The notes below the pieces were generated by a model that saw nothing but the letters and a program-made list of their open reading frames with translations, searched no databases and was not told the DNA's origin. DNA of 43,073 nucleotides from Verrucomicrobium sp. BvORR106. Its GTDB lineage: Bacteria; Verrucomicrobiota; Verrucomicrobiia; Verrucomicrobiales; Verrucomicrobiaceae. The stretch is from assembly GCF_000739655.1 (NCBI RefSeq), contig NZ_BATR01000182.1, forward strand, positions 1 through 43,073, given 5' to 3'. Each line of letters begins with the position of its first letter. Position 1 is the stretch's first letter. Made by a program: the position numbers and the translations under genes. Below are positions 8,635 to 15,964 of the stretch, piece by piece.

Positions 8635-9978
8635 ATGAACCGCCGCCGCTTTCTCAGCAAAGCTACAGCCACCGCCCTCAGTCCTCTGGGATTCCCTGCT
8701 GTTGTCCAGTGCGCAGCCCCCAATTCCCAACTGCAGGTCGCTTCCATTGGCGTAGCGCGGATGGGCGGCAATACCATGCGGAGCGTCTCCACCCATGGCA
8801 AGGTCCAGATTGTTGCACTGTGCGATGTGGATGCGCGCCACCTTGCCCAGGGGGCTCGCGAGTTTCCAAAGGCCAGGAAGTTTCGCGATTGGCGGGATCT
8901 GCTCACCAACCACGCGGACAAGTTTGACGCGGTCACCATCGGTACGCCCGACCATATGCACGCCCCGATGGCCGTCCTGGCTTTGCGGGCCAAGAAGCAC
9001 GTCTATCTCCAGAAACCCCTGGCCCCGACCGTCCATGAGTGCCGGGAGATCGCGAGGGAGGCTGCAAAAGCGGGCGTTGTCACCCAACTGGGCAATCAAG
9101 GGCGCTCCTCGATTGAAAGCCGCATGATGGTTGAGCTGCTGCACACAAAGGCAGTCGGCCCGATCAAAGAAGTGATCTTGTGGGAGAACAAGCCGCTCAA
9201 CTGGTGGCCAGCCAATACCAACCTCCGGAAGCGCCCCGATGCCATCCCGCAAGAGCTGGACTGGGATGCCTGGGTGGGGGTTCGCGAGCCACGCCCGTAT
9301 CACGAAGGCACCTACCACCCCCAGGTGTGGCGCGCGTGGCGCGACTTCGGCGTCGGAGAACTGGGCGACATGGGTTGCCACCACTTCGACAGCACGGTGG
9401 ACGGACTCAACCTGCTGCCCCCCACCCGTGTCCGACAGACCGCCACCGGCGAGTCTGGCGAGGGATTGTGGGCAAAGCATCGCCGGGTGGAGTTCGAGTT
9501 CGGCGGGCAGGCCGCCAACGACCTGATTGACGGCGACACACTGAAACTATCCTGGACCGATGGAGATTTGCCCCCTGACACCTCCCGCATTCCGTTGCCT
9601 CAGGGCATGACCAAGTTTCCCGTTTCCGGCGGGCTCTGGATCGGAACTAAGGGGTCCATTTTCAAGCCCTACACCGTCCGCCCCTTCCTGATGCCGGAGA
9701 GCAGCTACCCTGCAGAGAACTATCCGAAAGACTTCGGCCGCAAGGACCACTACTACGACTGGGTGGATGCCATTTTCCAGAACCGGAAGTCCTGCTCCAA
9801 CTTCGCGCATGCCGCCCGGCTCACCGAGACCGTGCTGGTGGGCACCCTCGCCGAACATATCCCCGGGCAGTGGCTGGAGTGGGATCGCCCCAGCATGTCA
9901 GTGCCCCATCACCCGGAACTGAACGGCCACATCAAGCGCGCCTACCGGGACGGCTGGAAAGTGGAGGGCCTGGGATAA
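8635..9978 (+). CDS. Gfo/Idh/MocA-family oxidoreductase with Tat signal
   Basis: 447 residues from ATG 8635, which is preceded by GGGAGA at good spacing. The protein begins with a twin-arginine signal (MNRRRFLSKATATALSPLGFP), so it is exported folded, probably with bound NAD(P). The Rossmann part is visible as LQVASIGVARMGGNTM, IVALCDVDAR and DAVTIGTPDHMHAPMAVLAL. The catalytic-lysine motif normally written EKP reads QKP here (VYLQKPLAPTVHECREI). A C-terminal DWDAWVGVREPRPYHEGTYHPQVWRAWRDFGVGELGDMGCHHFD stretch is typical of the Planctomycetes/Verrucomicrobia exported branch. The substrate is probably a sugar or sugar derivative but cannot be read from the sequence. It may share expression with the sigma/FecR pair upstream. 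Confidence 0.9.
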   Translation: MNRRRFLSKATATALSPLGFPAVVQCAAPNSQLQVASIGVARMGGNTMRSVSTHGKVQIVALCDVDARHLAQGAREFPKARKFRDWRDLLTNHADKFDAVTIGTPDHMHAPMAVLALRAKKHVYLQKPLAPTVHECREIAREAAKAGVVTQLGNQGRSSIESRMMVELLHTKAVGPIKEVILWENKPLNWWPANTNLRKRPDAIPQELDWDAWVGVREPRPYHEGTYHPQVWRAWRDFGVGELGDMGCHHFDSTVDGLNLLPPTRVRQTATGESGEGLWAKHRRVEFEFGGQAANDLIDGDTLKLSWTDGDLPPDTSRIPLPQGMTKFPVSGGLWIGTKGSIFKPYTVRPFLMPESSYPAENYPKDFGRKDHYYDWVDAIFQNRKSCSNFAHAARLTETVLVGTLAEHIPGQWLEWDRPSMSVPHHPELNGHIKRAYRDGWKVEGLG

Positions 9979-10018
9979 TACGGTGTTGGTATTCGGGACA
10001 CCTGCCCTCCCGATCCGC

Positions 10019-10060
10019 TGATCCCTTGTCCCCCTCCCTTTCCCCTCTCTCCCTACATCC
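10019..10060 (-). repeat. Degenerate 7-bp-period tract at the 3' end of trpD
   Basis: Read on the trpD sense strand, this stretch divides into six 7-base units that are mostly GGG plus A/G (for example GGGAGAG, GGGACAA). The trpD stop codon TAG lies inside the first unit boundary. It is the least convincing of four such tracts in the window, because it is simply purine-rich and has no partner arm nearby. The period and position nevertheless match the tracts at 24141, 25151 and 29687. Confidence 0.45.
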
Positions 10061-11090
10061 AATCGTGAAGCGCCCGCAGCTTGGCGTGAGCGGCCCCACG
10101 ATCGAGGATCTCCTCAGCCATGGCACGACCTTGTTTAAGGTCGGCAGCCTTCCCGACAATGACAAAACCTGCAGCGGCGTTGAGCACCGCGAGATCCCTG
10201 CGGGCCCCCTTGATGGTCCCGGCAAGCACGCCCTCCAGCACGTTCGCGTTCTCTGACGCGACGCCCCCTTCCAGATCATTCAGATTGCCCTTGGGGAAGC
10301 CATAGTCCGCGGCAGTCATCTCGAAGTGACTGATGGTCCCATTCTCAACCTTGGCGATCGTGTTGGAGCCCAGCGTGGAGATCTCGTCCATGCCGCGGCC
10401 ATCCTCCGTCCGCCCATAGACCACCCAAGCCGCCTTGCGACCCAGCCGCTGCAGGATCTCTGCAAATACTGGCACCAGTTTTTCATCAAACACCCCCACC
10501 AGTTGGTAAGGAGGCCTCGCAGGATTCAACAAGGGGCCCAGAATATTAAAGATGCTGCGCTGCCCCTCGGCCGCCAGGAGCTTCCGGGCCTCCAACACCG
10601 CCTTGAACGCGGGATGATAGAGCTGGGCGAAGACGAAGCCGATTCCCACCTCCCTCACACAGCGGGCAAGCTCCGCGGGAGGAAGATCAATCTTGACCCC
10701 CAGCGCCTCCAGCACATCCGCTCCGCCACTCTTCCCAGTGATGCCACGGTTCCCGTGTTTGACGATCGAGACCCCGCCAGCGGCGAGGATGAACATGGCC
10801 GTGCTGGACACGTTGAAAAGATTCAGTTTATCCCCGCCCGTGCCCACGACATCCAGCATCGGCCCGGAGAGCGTGGCCGGATCGATTCCGGGAGACACGG
10901 CATGCTCCAAAAACTCATTCACAAACCCGGCAATCTCAGCAGGCTTCTCCCCTTTCTGGGCCAGAGTACGCAGAAATGACGCCTTGCAGGTGGCTTCAGG
11001 CTCCGGATCAAGGAGGAAGGCTGCAGCTTCTCTCACCTGGGCGGGCGTCAAATCGTTTCCGGCTTTCAGATGTCTCTCCAGTTCTTGCAT
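10053..11090 (-). CDS. trpD: Anthranilate phosphoribosyltransferase
   Basis: 345 residues from ATG 11090; an upstream in-frame start at 11132 would add a non-family extension. The enzyme transfers phosphoribose from PRPP to anthranilate, the second committed step of tryptophan synthesis, in the cytoplasm. The family glycine-rich PRPP motif is seen as VVGTGGDKLNLFNVSS, followed by KHGNRGITGKSGGADVLEALGV, where many relatives read SGSAD, then FVFAQLYHPA and FNILGPLLNPARP. GRGMDEIS replaces the usual DGLDE-type segment. Some departures from consensus leave room for a TrpD paralogue with another substrate. The gene stands alone here, with no other trp genes nearby. Its stop codon lies in a purine-rich heptamer tract. 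Confidence 0.87.
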   Translation of the reverse strand: MQELERHLKAGNDLTPAQVREAAAFLLDPEPEATCKASFLRTLAQKGEKPAEIAGFVNEFLEHAVSPGIDPATLSGPMLDVVGTGGDKLNLFNVSSTAMFILAAGGVSIVKHGNRGITGKSGGADVLEALGVKIDLPPAELARCVREVGIGFVFAQLYHPAFKAVLEARKLLAAEGQRSIFNILGPLLNPARPPYQLVGVFDEKLVPVFAEILQRLGRKAAWVVYGRTEDGRGMDEISTLGSNTIAKVENGTISHFEMTAADYGFPKGNLNDLEGGVASENANVLEGVLAGTIKGARRDLAVLNAAAGFVIVGKAADLKQGRAMAEEILDRGAAHAKLRALHDWM

Positions 11091-11254
11091 GCAAGAATAC
11101 TGGGACAGGGCGGAGGAGCGCTCAAGCCTCAAACATCAAACTTCACGTCATCTCTGACAGTCGTATCCTTGATGTAGATTTACCGGAGGCCTCTTGCCTT
11201 GGCGGTGAATGCACACTATGCTTCCCAAGGGCAACCTTTTTCTGTCATACCATC

Positions 11255-11812
11255 ATGAATCTCGACGACAGCAAGCCTGAGTCTCTGAGTGGTTCGCTGC
11301 TGGTGGCTTCGCCAGCATTACGGGATCCCAATTTCTTTCACACGGTCCTACTACTCGCCTCGCACAACACCGAGGATGGAGCGTTTGGCTACATTCTGAA
11401 CCGCCCGCTGGACAAGCGGGTGGCCGACCTCCTGGAGGACAAGGATCTGGGCCGTTTGGGTGAAGTTCCCGTCTTCCTTGGCGGCCCTGTGGGCACCAAC
11501 AAACTTTCCTTCGCCGCCTTCAACTGGAACTCCAAGAAACGGGAGTTGCGCATGCAGACCCACCTGTCCACGGAGCAAGCCATGAAGGAGCTTGAGAAAG
11601 GCCGCTCCGTGCGGGGCTTCGTCGGCTATTCCGGCTGGTCCGAGGGTCAGCTGGAAGTGGAACTGGAGCAGAACTCCTGGATCACCTGCGCCCCGCTCTC
11701 CAAGATCGTGACGGCCCAGCCGTCTGCCGATCTATGGACGACGGTGCTGGATGACTTGGGACCTTACTACAAGCTCCTGGCCCGCATGCCTGCGGATCCA
11801 TCGTTGAACTGA
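11255..11812 (+). CDS. yqgE: YqgE/AlgH (DUF179) family protein
   Basis: 185 residues from ATG 11255 (MNLDDSKPESLSGSLLVASPALRDPNFFHTV). Family features are seen in order: GSLLVASPALRDPNFFHTVLLL, GAFGYILNRPL, VPVFLGGPVGTNKLSFAAF, and VRGFVGYSGWSEGQLEVELEQNSWITCA, followed by a short helical C-terminus. Length and motifs match the family, which is widespread and cytoplasmic and whose biochemical function is still not firmly established. The reading frame is open upstream to 10976, but that part has no family similarity and overlaps the start of the divergent trpD gene. There is no strong Shine-Dalgarno at the chosen start. Confidence 0.9.
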   Translation: MNLDDSKPESLSGSLLVASPALRDPNFFHTVLLLASHNTEDGAFGYILNRPLDKRVADLLEDKDLGRLGEVPVFLGGPVGTNKLSFAAFNWNSKKRELRMQTHLSTEQAMKELEKGRSVRGFVGYSGWSEGQLEVELEQNSWITCAPLSKIVTAQPSADLWTTVLDDLGPYYKLLARMPADPSLN

Positions 11813-11880
11813 GGCGGGGGTTCCCTCCCTTCCCAGACGCCAGGGGGCGAGGGAGTAACAGCCCGTTGCGACGTTTCTCT

Positions 11881-12145
11881 GGCACCCTTTCAGGGTGCTA
11901 TGAAATATCCGCGAAACCAGGGGCAGGGCTCGTATAACTCGCCCAGCCCCTGGCTACCATCTACTATGCCTTCGGCATGTTCGGAAAAGCCTCTGGGAGT
12001 ACGGAATATTGACTGCGCATGGGCGTTCTTATGTGTCGGGTCAACCTCGCCAACATGCCGAAGGCATTCCAGACGGTAGCCAAGGGTTGAGCGTAGCGAT
12101 ACCCCTGGTGAAAGCGTAAGTTCCCTGCACCCTGAAAGCGGTGCC
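11881..12145. repeat. 265-bp inverted-repeat element (MITE/REP-like) between the YqgE gene and metG
   Basis: The two ends are inverted copies of each other: GGCACCCTTTCAGGGTGC at 11881-11898 and GCACCCTGAAAGCGGTGCC at 12127-12145, and each can also fold on itself. Further in, cccctggctaccatct (11947-11962) matches the complement of 12071-12086 with two differences. The palindrome ATGCCTTCGGCATG (11966-11979) is repeated inverted at 12054-12067. An extra hairpin pairs 11917-11929 with 11941-11953. The whole unit is therefore two imperfect inverted modules around a central stretch of about 75 bases. It contains no transposase. A small minus-strand open frame inside it looks like a by-product of the repeat. 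The remaining gap on either side (11813-11880 and 12146-12253) shows nothing I recognise. Confidence 0.75.
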
Positions 12146-12253
12146 AGAAAGGCGGCCACAGAACGAATGCCCCGCAGCCCGATTCGACTCCGAGACCTTC
12201 ACCCTTTCCCAGCGCTGCTCCCCGTCGGAGAGCAGCATCTAGGTCCCAATACC

Positions 12254-13837
12254 CTACTTGGCCTCCGCTTCCCCGAACTCAATGCGCGGGAACAGGGGCA
12301 CTGGTTGCCCGTGCTGATGCCCTTCCTTCAGGAGCCCCCAGGCGAGATCTGTCACCAGGAACCCTTCGGCAGGCGTCCAACCCAGCTGGGCCTGAAGCTT
12401 CTTGCAAGCCTCGGGCATGATGGGGCTCAACAGAATGCTCACGTGCGCCAGAGCCTCCGCCAGATGGTAGAGCACGCTGTCCAGGCGGGCAGCCTGCTCT
12501 GGATCCTTGGCCAGCTTGAAAGGCTGGGTCAGGTCCACAAACTGGTTGGCATGGGTCACGATCTTCCACGCTTCGGCGATACCGTTGTGGATGGCCCACT
12601 TGTTCATTTCCTCGACATACGCCGCCGGAGCCGCTGCCACCGTCTGGCGCAGTGCCTGATTGATCTCATCGTCATAACCGCCCCCCGTGGAGAGCGCGCC
12701 GGAGCGGTACTTCTGAGACATGTTGAGCGCCCGGTTCAGGAGGTTGCCAAGGCCCTTGGCGAGCTCGTTGTAGGCAATCTGGATGCGCTCCTCGCTGAGG
12801 TCTGCATCATAGCCGGTGGCCATGTCCCTCATGAGATAATAACGCAGAGCTTCCGGAGTATAAACATCCGCCACCTCGTTGGGGTCAACCACGTTCCCGA
12901 GCGTCTTGCTCATCTTCTGACCCTTGATGTTCCACCAGCCGTGAACAATGAGCTTCGGCATTTGTTCATCGGTGAACCCAAGGGCATGCAGCATGATGGG
13001 CCAATAGATGGCATGCGCCGGCCTGAGAATGTCCTTGCCGATGACGTGCGCATCCGCAGGCCACACGTTCTCAAACTTCGGCAATCCTGTGTTCCCCACT
13101 TCCTCTGCCAGATACCCGGCAAAGCTGATGTAGTTCGTCAAGGCATCGAACCAGACGTAGTTCACGTAATTCTCATCGAACGGCAGCGGGATGCCCCAGC
13201 TCATGCGCTTGCTCGGGCGGGAGATGCAAAGGTCCTGCCCCACGGAGTTCTCCAAGGCGTTGAGCACGTCGTTCACACGGAAGGACGGGAAGATGAAATC
13301 AGGGTGCGTCTTGATGAACTCGCGGAGCCAGTCCACGTGGTCGCTGAGTTTGAAGTACCAGTTCTCCTCCTGATACTCCACCACCACACCCCACTCTTCC
13401 CCAAAATTGCCGTCCGGCCCACGCTCTTTGTCGGTGAGGAACTGCTCCTGGCGCTCGCTGTAGAAGCCGCTGTACGGCTGCTTGTAGAGCTGGCCTGCCT
13501 CCAGCAGCTTCTGGAGCATGGCACGCACCACCTTCTTGTGGGGCTCTGCCGTAGTGGCCGCCCATCCATCATACTGCACTCCAAGCTTTTCCCAGAGCGC
13601 AATGAACTTGCCGGAAATCTGATCCACAAACTCCTGGGGGCTGATGCCAGCTTCGTCAGCCTTTTTCTTCACCTTCTGTCCATGCTGGTCCACCCCGGTG
13701 AGGAAGAACACCTCACGCCCGTTCAACCGCTGGAAGCGGGCCATGACGTCCGCCAACACCTTCTCATAAGCATGGCCGATGTGCGGCGGTGCATTGGTGT
13801 AGTCAATGGCGGTCGTGATGTAATAGGGCTTGGGCAT
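12254..13837 (-). CDS. metG: Methionyl-tRNA synthetase
   Basis: 527 residues, class I synthetase charging tRNA-Met and initiator tRNA in the cytoplasm. ATG 13837 is preceded by a perfect AGGAGG at good spacing and starts the family N-terminus MPKPYYITTAIDYTNAPPHIGHAY, which holds the HIGH motif (H19-H22). The second signature KMSKT (GQKMSKTLGNVVDP) lies near residue 308. VNYVWFDALTNYISFAGYL and the helical anticodon-binding domain (WAIHNGIAEAWKIVTHANQFVDLTQPFKLAKD) follow. The connective-peptide region (GFYSERQEQFLTDKE) shows no zinc-binding cysteines, and the C-terminal tRNA-binding (EMAP-like) domain of longer homologues is absent. It is downstream of a small TPR gene and a PpiD-like gene on the same strand. 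Confidence 0.95.
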   Translation of the reverse strand: MPKPYYITTAIDYTNAPPHIGHAYEKVLADVMARFQRLNGREVFFLTGVDQHGQKVKKKADEAGISPQEFVDQISGKFIALWEKLGVQYDGWAATTAEPHKKVVRAMLQKLLEAGQLYKQPYSGFYSERQEQFLTDKERGPDGNFGEEWGVVVEYQEENWYFKLSDHVDWLREFIKTHPDFIFPSFRVNDVLNALENSVGQDLCISRPSKRMSWGIPLPFDENYVNYVWFDALTNYISFAGYLAEEVGNTGLPKFENVWPADAHVIGKDILRPAHAIYWPIMLHALGFTDEQMPKLIVHGWWNIKGQKMSKTLGNVVDPNEVADVYTPEALRYYLMRDMATGYDADLSEERIQIAYNELAKGLGNLLNRALNMSQKYRSGALSTGGGYDDEINQALRQTVAAAPAAYVEEMNKWAIHNGIAEAWKIVTHANQFVDLTQPFKLAKDPEQAARLDSVLYHLAEALAHVSILLSPIMPEACKKLQAQLGWTPAEGFLVTDLAWGLLKEGHQHGQPVPLFPRIEFGEAEAK

Positions 13838-13906
13838 GGACCTCCTTCCATGCTGCAAAAAGCTGCCTCTGTCATGGGGAAAAACGCCCCCCACGGTCGC
13901 TGGCGG

Positions 13907-14263
13907 CTACGCTCCGTCTTTGGGAGTCTGCACGACTTTTCCCCCCAGGGACAAGATCCGCGCCTTGCCCTTGGCGTCCTCCGCCTCGGCGATCTGGCCG
14001 TCCTTCACGTACATCTGCGACAGGGCGGTCCAGGCGAGGAGATCGTTGGGGTGGAGGGTGGTGGCCATCAGTCCTGCACCGATGGCCTCCTTGACCTGTC
14101 CGGACTTCAACAGGGCCATGCCCAGCGCATGCCAGCCGTCAAAGTAAGCCGGATCGAGCTCCACCGAGCGGCGATAGAGGGCCACGGCCCCCTCAATCTC
14201 CCCAATGGCGACGAGGCCGCTGGCCTCATCGTAGAGAGCGTCGCGCTCAGTGTGATCACTCAT
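13907..14263 (-). CDS. Small TPR-repeat protein
   Basis: 118 residues from ATG 14263; a GTG two codons upstream is possible. About three tetratricopeptide units fill the protein: ALYDEASGLVAIGEIEGAVALYRRSVELDP, AYFDGWHALGMALLKSGQVKEAIGAGLMATTLHP and NDLLAWTALSQMYVKDGQIAEAEDAKGKARIL. No signal peptide is seen, so it is probably a cytoplasmic scaffold. It sits 34 bases after the PpiD-like gene and 69 bases before metG on the same strand, so the three are probably co-transcribed. The partner is unknown. Confidence 0.82.
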   Translation of the reverse strand: MSDHTERDALYDEASGLVAIGEIEGAVALYRRSVELDPAYFDGWHALGMALLKSGQVKEAIGAGLMATTLHPNDLLAWTALSQMYVKDGQIAEAEDAKGKARILSLGGKVVQTPKDGA

Positions 14264-14297
14264 ATTCACAAGCGGCGGCTGACGCCGCGCGCATCAA

Positions 14298-15854
14298 TTA
14301 CTGGATACCCAGAAGGCGACGCTGAAGCGGTTCGGCATTTTCCTTGGCTTCATCGCGGCGGCGCTGGAACCAGGCGCGGAAGATGTCGCCCTGCATCATG
14401 CCATCAAGAGACTTTTCAATGTTGGCCTTGGTGGTGGCACCATCGTCACGCTTGCGAAGTTCCTTCGAGATCACGTACACGAGCAACACGCCGTTTTCGG
14501 TTGGCAGGGGCTTTGTGAAGCTGCCAGCGGGAGTCGTGCGGGTCTCAGCAGCGATTTCACGGCCGTTTGTCCGGTCCATCAGCGGATTGGACGGGGAGAA
14601 CTCGGGAAGCTCTTGTGGAGTCAGATTTGCCTCCTTGGCAGCCTCGTCGAACTTCTTGCCGCCCTTGGTGGCTTCTTCGAGCTTCTTGCGGGCCTCACTG
14701 GCGGCCTTCGTCATCAGTTCCTGGGCTTTCTGGGCAGTGAGCAGCTCGGTGATCTTCTCTTTCACCTCTGCCAGCTCCTGCTGCTTCGGCTCCTCTTCCT
14801 GCGTCACGCTGAAGAAGTAGTAGCCCTTGGCACCTTCCACCGGATCGCTCACCGGACGGTTCTTGGGGTCGATGCGGAAGATCTCGGTCAGCAGGCCGAA
14901 CTCTTCTTTGAGAGCCTCAGGAGGAGCCTCCATGGTGAAGAGGGGCTCAGACTTCAATTCTGCCTTGGCATTCTTGGCCGCCACATCAAGCTTTGCTCCC
15001 GGAGCGATCGCTGCGGCACCGAAGTCATTCACCTTGGCCGCGTATTCGTTGCGGGCCTTGACTGTGTCTTCCGCATTGAGCTTCTCCACATCCGGCTTTG
15101 CGAACAGGACATAGGAGATGGCGCGCTTGGGTGCGGTCTTGAAGGAATCCTTCTTCTCTTCGAAGTACTTGGCGACTTCTTCATCCGTCGGCTTCGCGTC
15201 CTTCTTGAAGTCGTCGGTGGCAAAGGGGATGGAAGCAGCTTTGACGGTCTGGAACGTGGAAGCGTAGAGCTGCTTGGAGACGTTGTTGTTCAGCACCGCG
15301 TTGCCAGCCACGATTTCATGCAGGCGCTGGAAACCGATCCAGTCACGCAGCACGTCGAACACGTCGGTGTCACGCAGGCCCAGCGCACCGATGTTGTTTT
15401 GGAACTGTTCTGCAACGTTGCCATCGAAGTTACCTTCCTTGGACTGGAAGATGGGGAGCTTGCGGAAGGCTTCACGAGCCTCCTCGTTGGTGGCCTGCAC
15501 GCCGTTCTTCTCCAGCTCTTCACGGAGCACCAGGAGGTTGAACGCGAAGTCCACAGGAATCGAGCCCTCGCTCTGATACTTTTGCACCACGAAGCCGAGA
15601 GTGCTGGCGAAATCGCCACGGCCGGTGGGAGCCGAGAGCCCCATGCCGTAAGCCAGACGGTACAGACGCTCCAGCCGGGACTGCTCAGCGAAGGTGTGCT
15701 CCTTGCCATAGAGCGTGAAGGCCGTGTCCTCAGCGGAATGCATTCCCGGCTCTTTCCGATTGGTTTGCCCACCCCAGAAGGTGAATGCAATGATGATGAT
15801 CGCGGCGAGCGTGATCATGATAGGCTTGGTCTGGCGGCGAAGAAACTCGAGCAT
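14298..15854 (-). CDS. PpiD/SurA-like periplasmic folding factor
   Basis: 518 residues with a PpiD-type N-terminus: a short cytoplasmic start (MLEFLRRQTKP) and one membrane anchor at about residues 12-30 (IMITLAAIIIIAFTFWGGQ). The rest is periplasmic. A SurA-N-like chaperone region follows (LVLREELEKNGVQATNEEAREAFRKLPIFQS). Then comes a long charged helical section with a degenerate parvulin-like core ending GLLTEIFRIDPKNRPVSDPVEGAKGYYFFSVTQEE, and a C-terminal ..TKPLPTENGVLLVYVISKE. I do not see an intact catalytic PPIase core, so it may act mainly as a chaperone for outer-membrane or periplasmic proteins. It probably leads the TPR-metG unit. Confidence 0.8.
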   Translation of the reverse strand: MLEFLRRQTKPIMITLAAIIIIAFTFWGGQTNRKEPGMHSAEDTAFTLYGKEHTFAEQSRLERLYRLAYGMGLSAPTGRGDFASTLGFVVQKYQSEGSIPVDFAFNLLVLREELEKNGVQATNEEAREAFRKLPIFQSKEGNFDGNVAEQFQNNIGALGLRDTDVFDVLRDWIGFQRLHEIVAGNAVLNNNVSKQLYASTFQTVKAASIPFATDDFKKDAKPTDEEVAKYFEEKKDSFKTAPKRAISYVLFAKPDVEKLNAEDTVKARNEYAAKVNDFGAAAIAPGAKLDVAAKNAKAELKSEPLFTMEAPPEALKEEFGLLTEIFRIDPKNRPVSDPVEGAKGYYFFSVTQEEEPKQQELAEVKEKITELLTAQKAQELMTKAASEARKKLEEATKGGKKFDEAAKEANLTPQELPEFSPSNPLMDRTNGREIAAETRTTPAGSFTKPLPTENGVLLVYVISKELRKRDDGATTKANIEKSLDGMMQGDIFRAWFQRRRDEAKENAEPLQRRLLGIQ

Positions 15855-15964
15855 GGGAAGCGGGGTGTAGAGCGAGCGGCGAAGAAATGCCGCCCGCAGT
15901 CACGGTCAATCAGTTTTTACAGCGAAGCGCAGGCTTGGAGAGGTCAAATGCCCTCCAGAGGCCG

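Noticed and set aside
11890-12159. 89-codon minus-strand ORF in the gap before metG
   Set aside because: It lies almost wholly inside the inverted-repeat element, and its sequence is explained by the palindromes. It has no Shine-Dalgarno and no family resemblance.
12146-12253. tRNA-like GATTCGACTCC stretch near 12180
   Set aside because: The flanking bases do not form a T-arm stem, and no acceptor, D or anticodon arms can be drawn on either strand.
12167-14518. 783-codon plus-strand ORF opposite metG and the TPR gene
   Set aside because: It is antisense to metG, whose HIGH and KMSKT motifs and AGGAGG site are clear. The ORF is a mirror artefact of codon bias.
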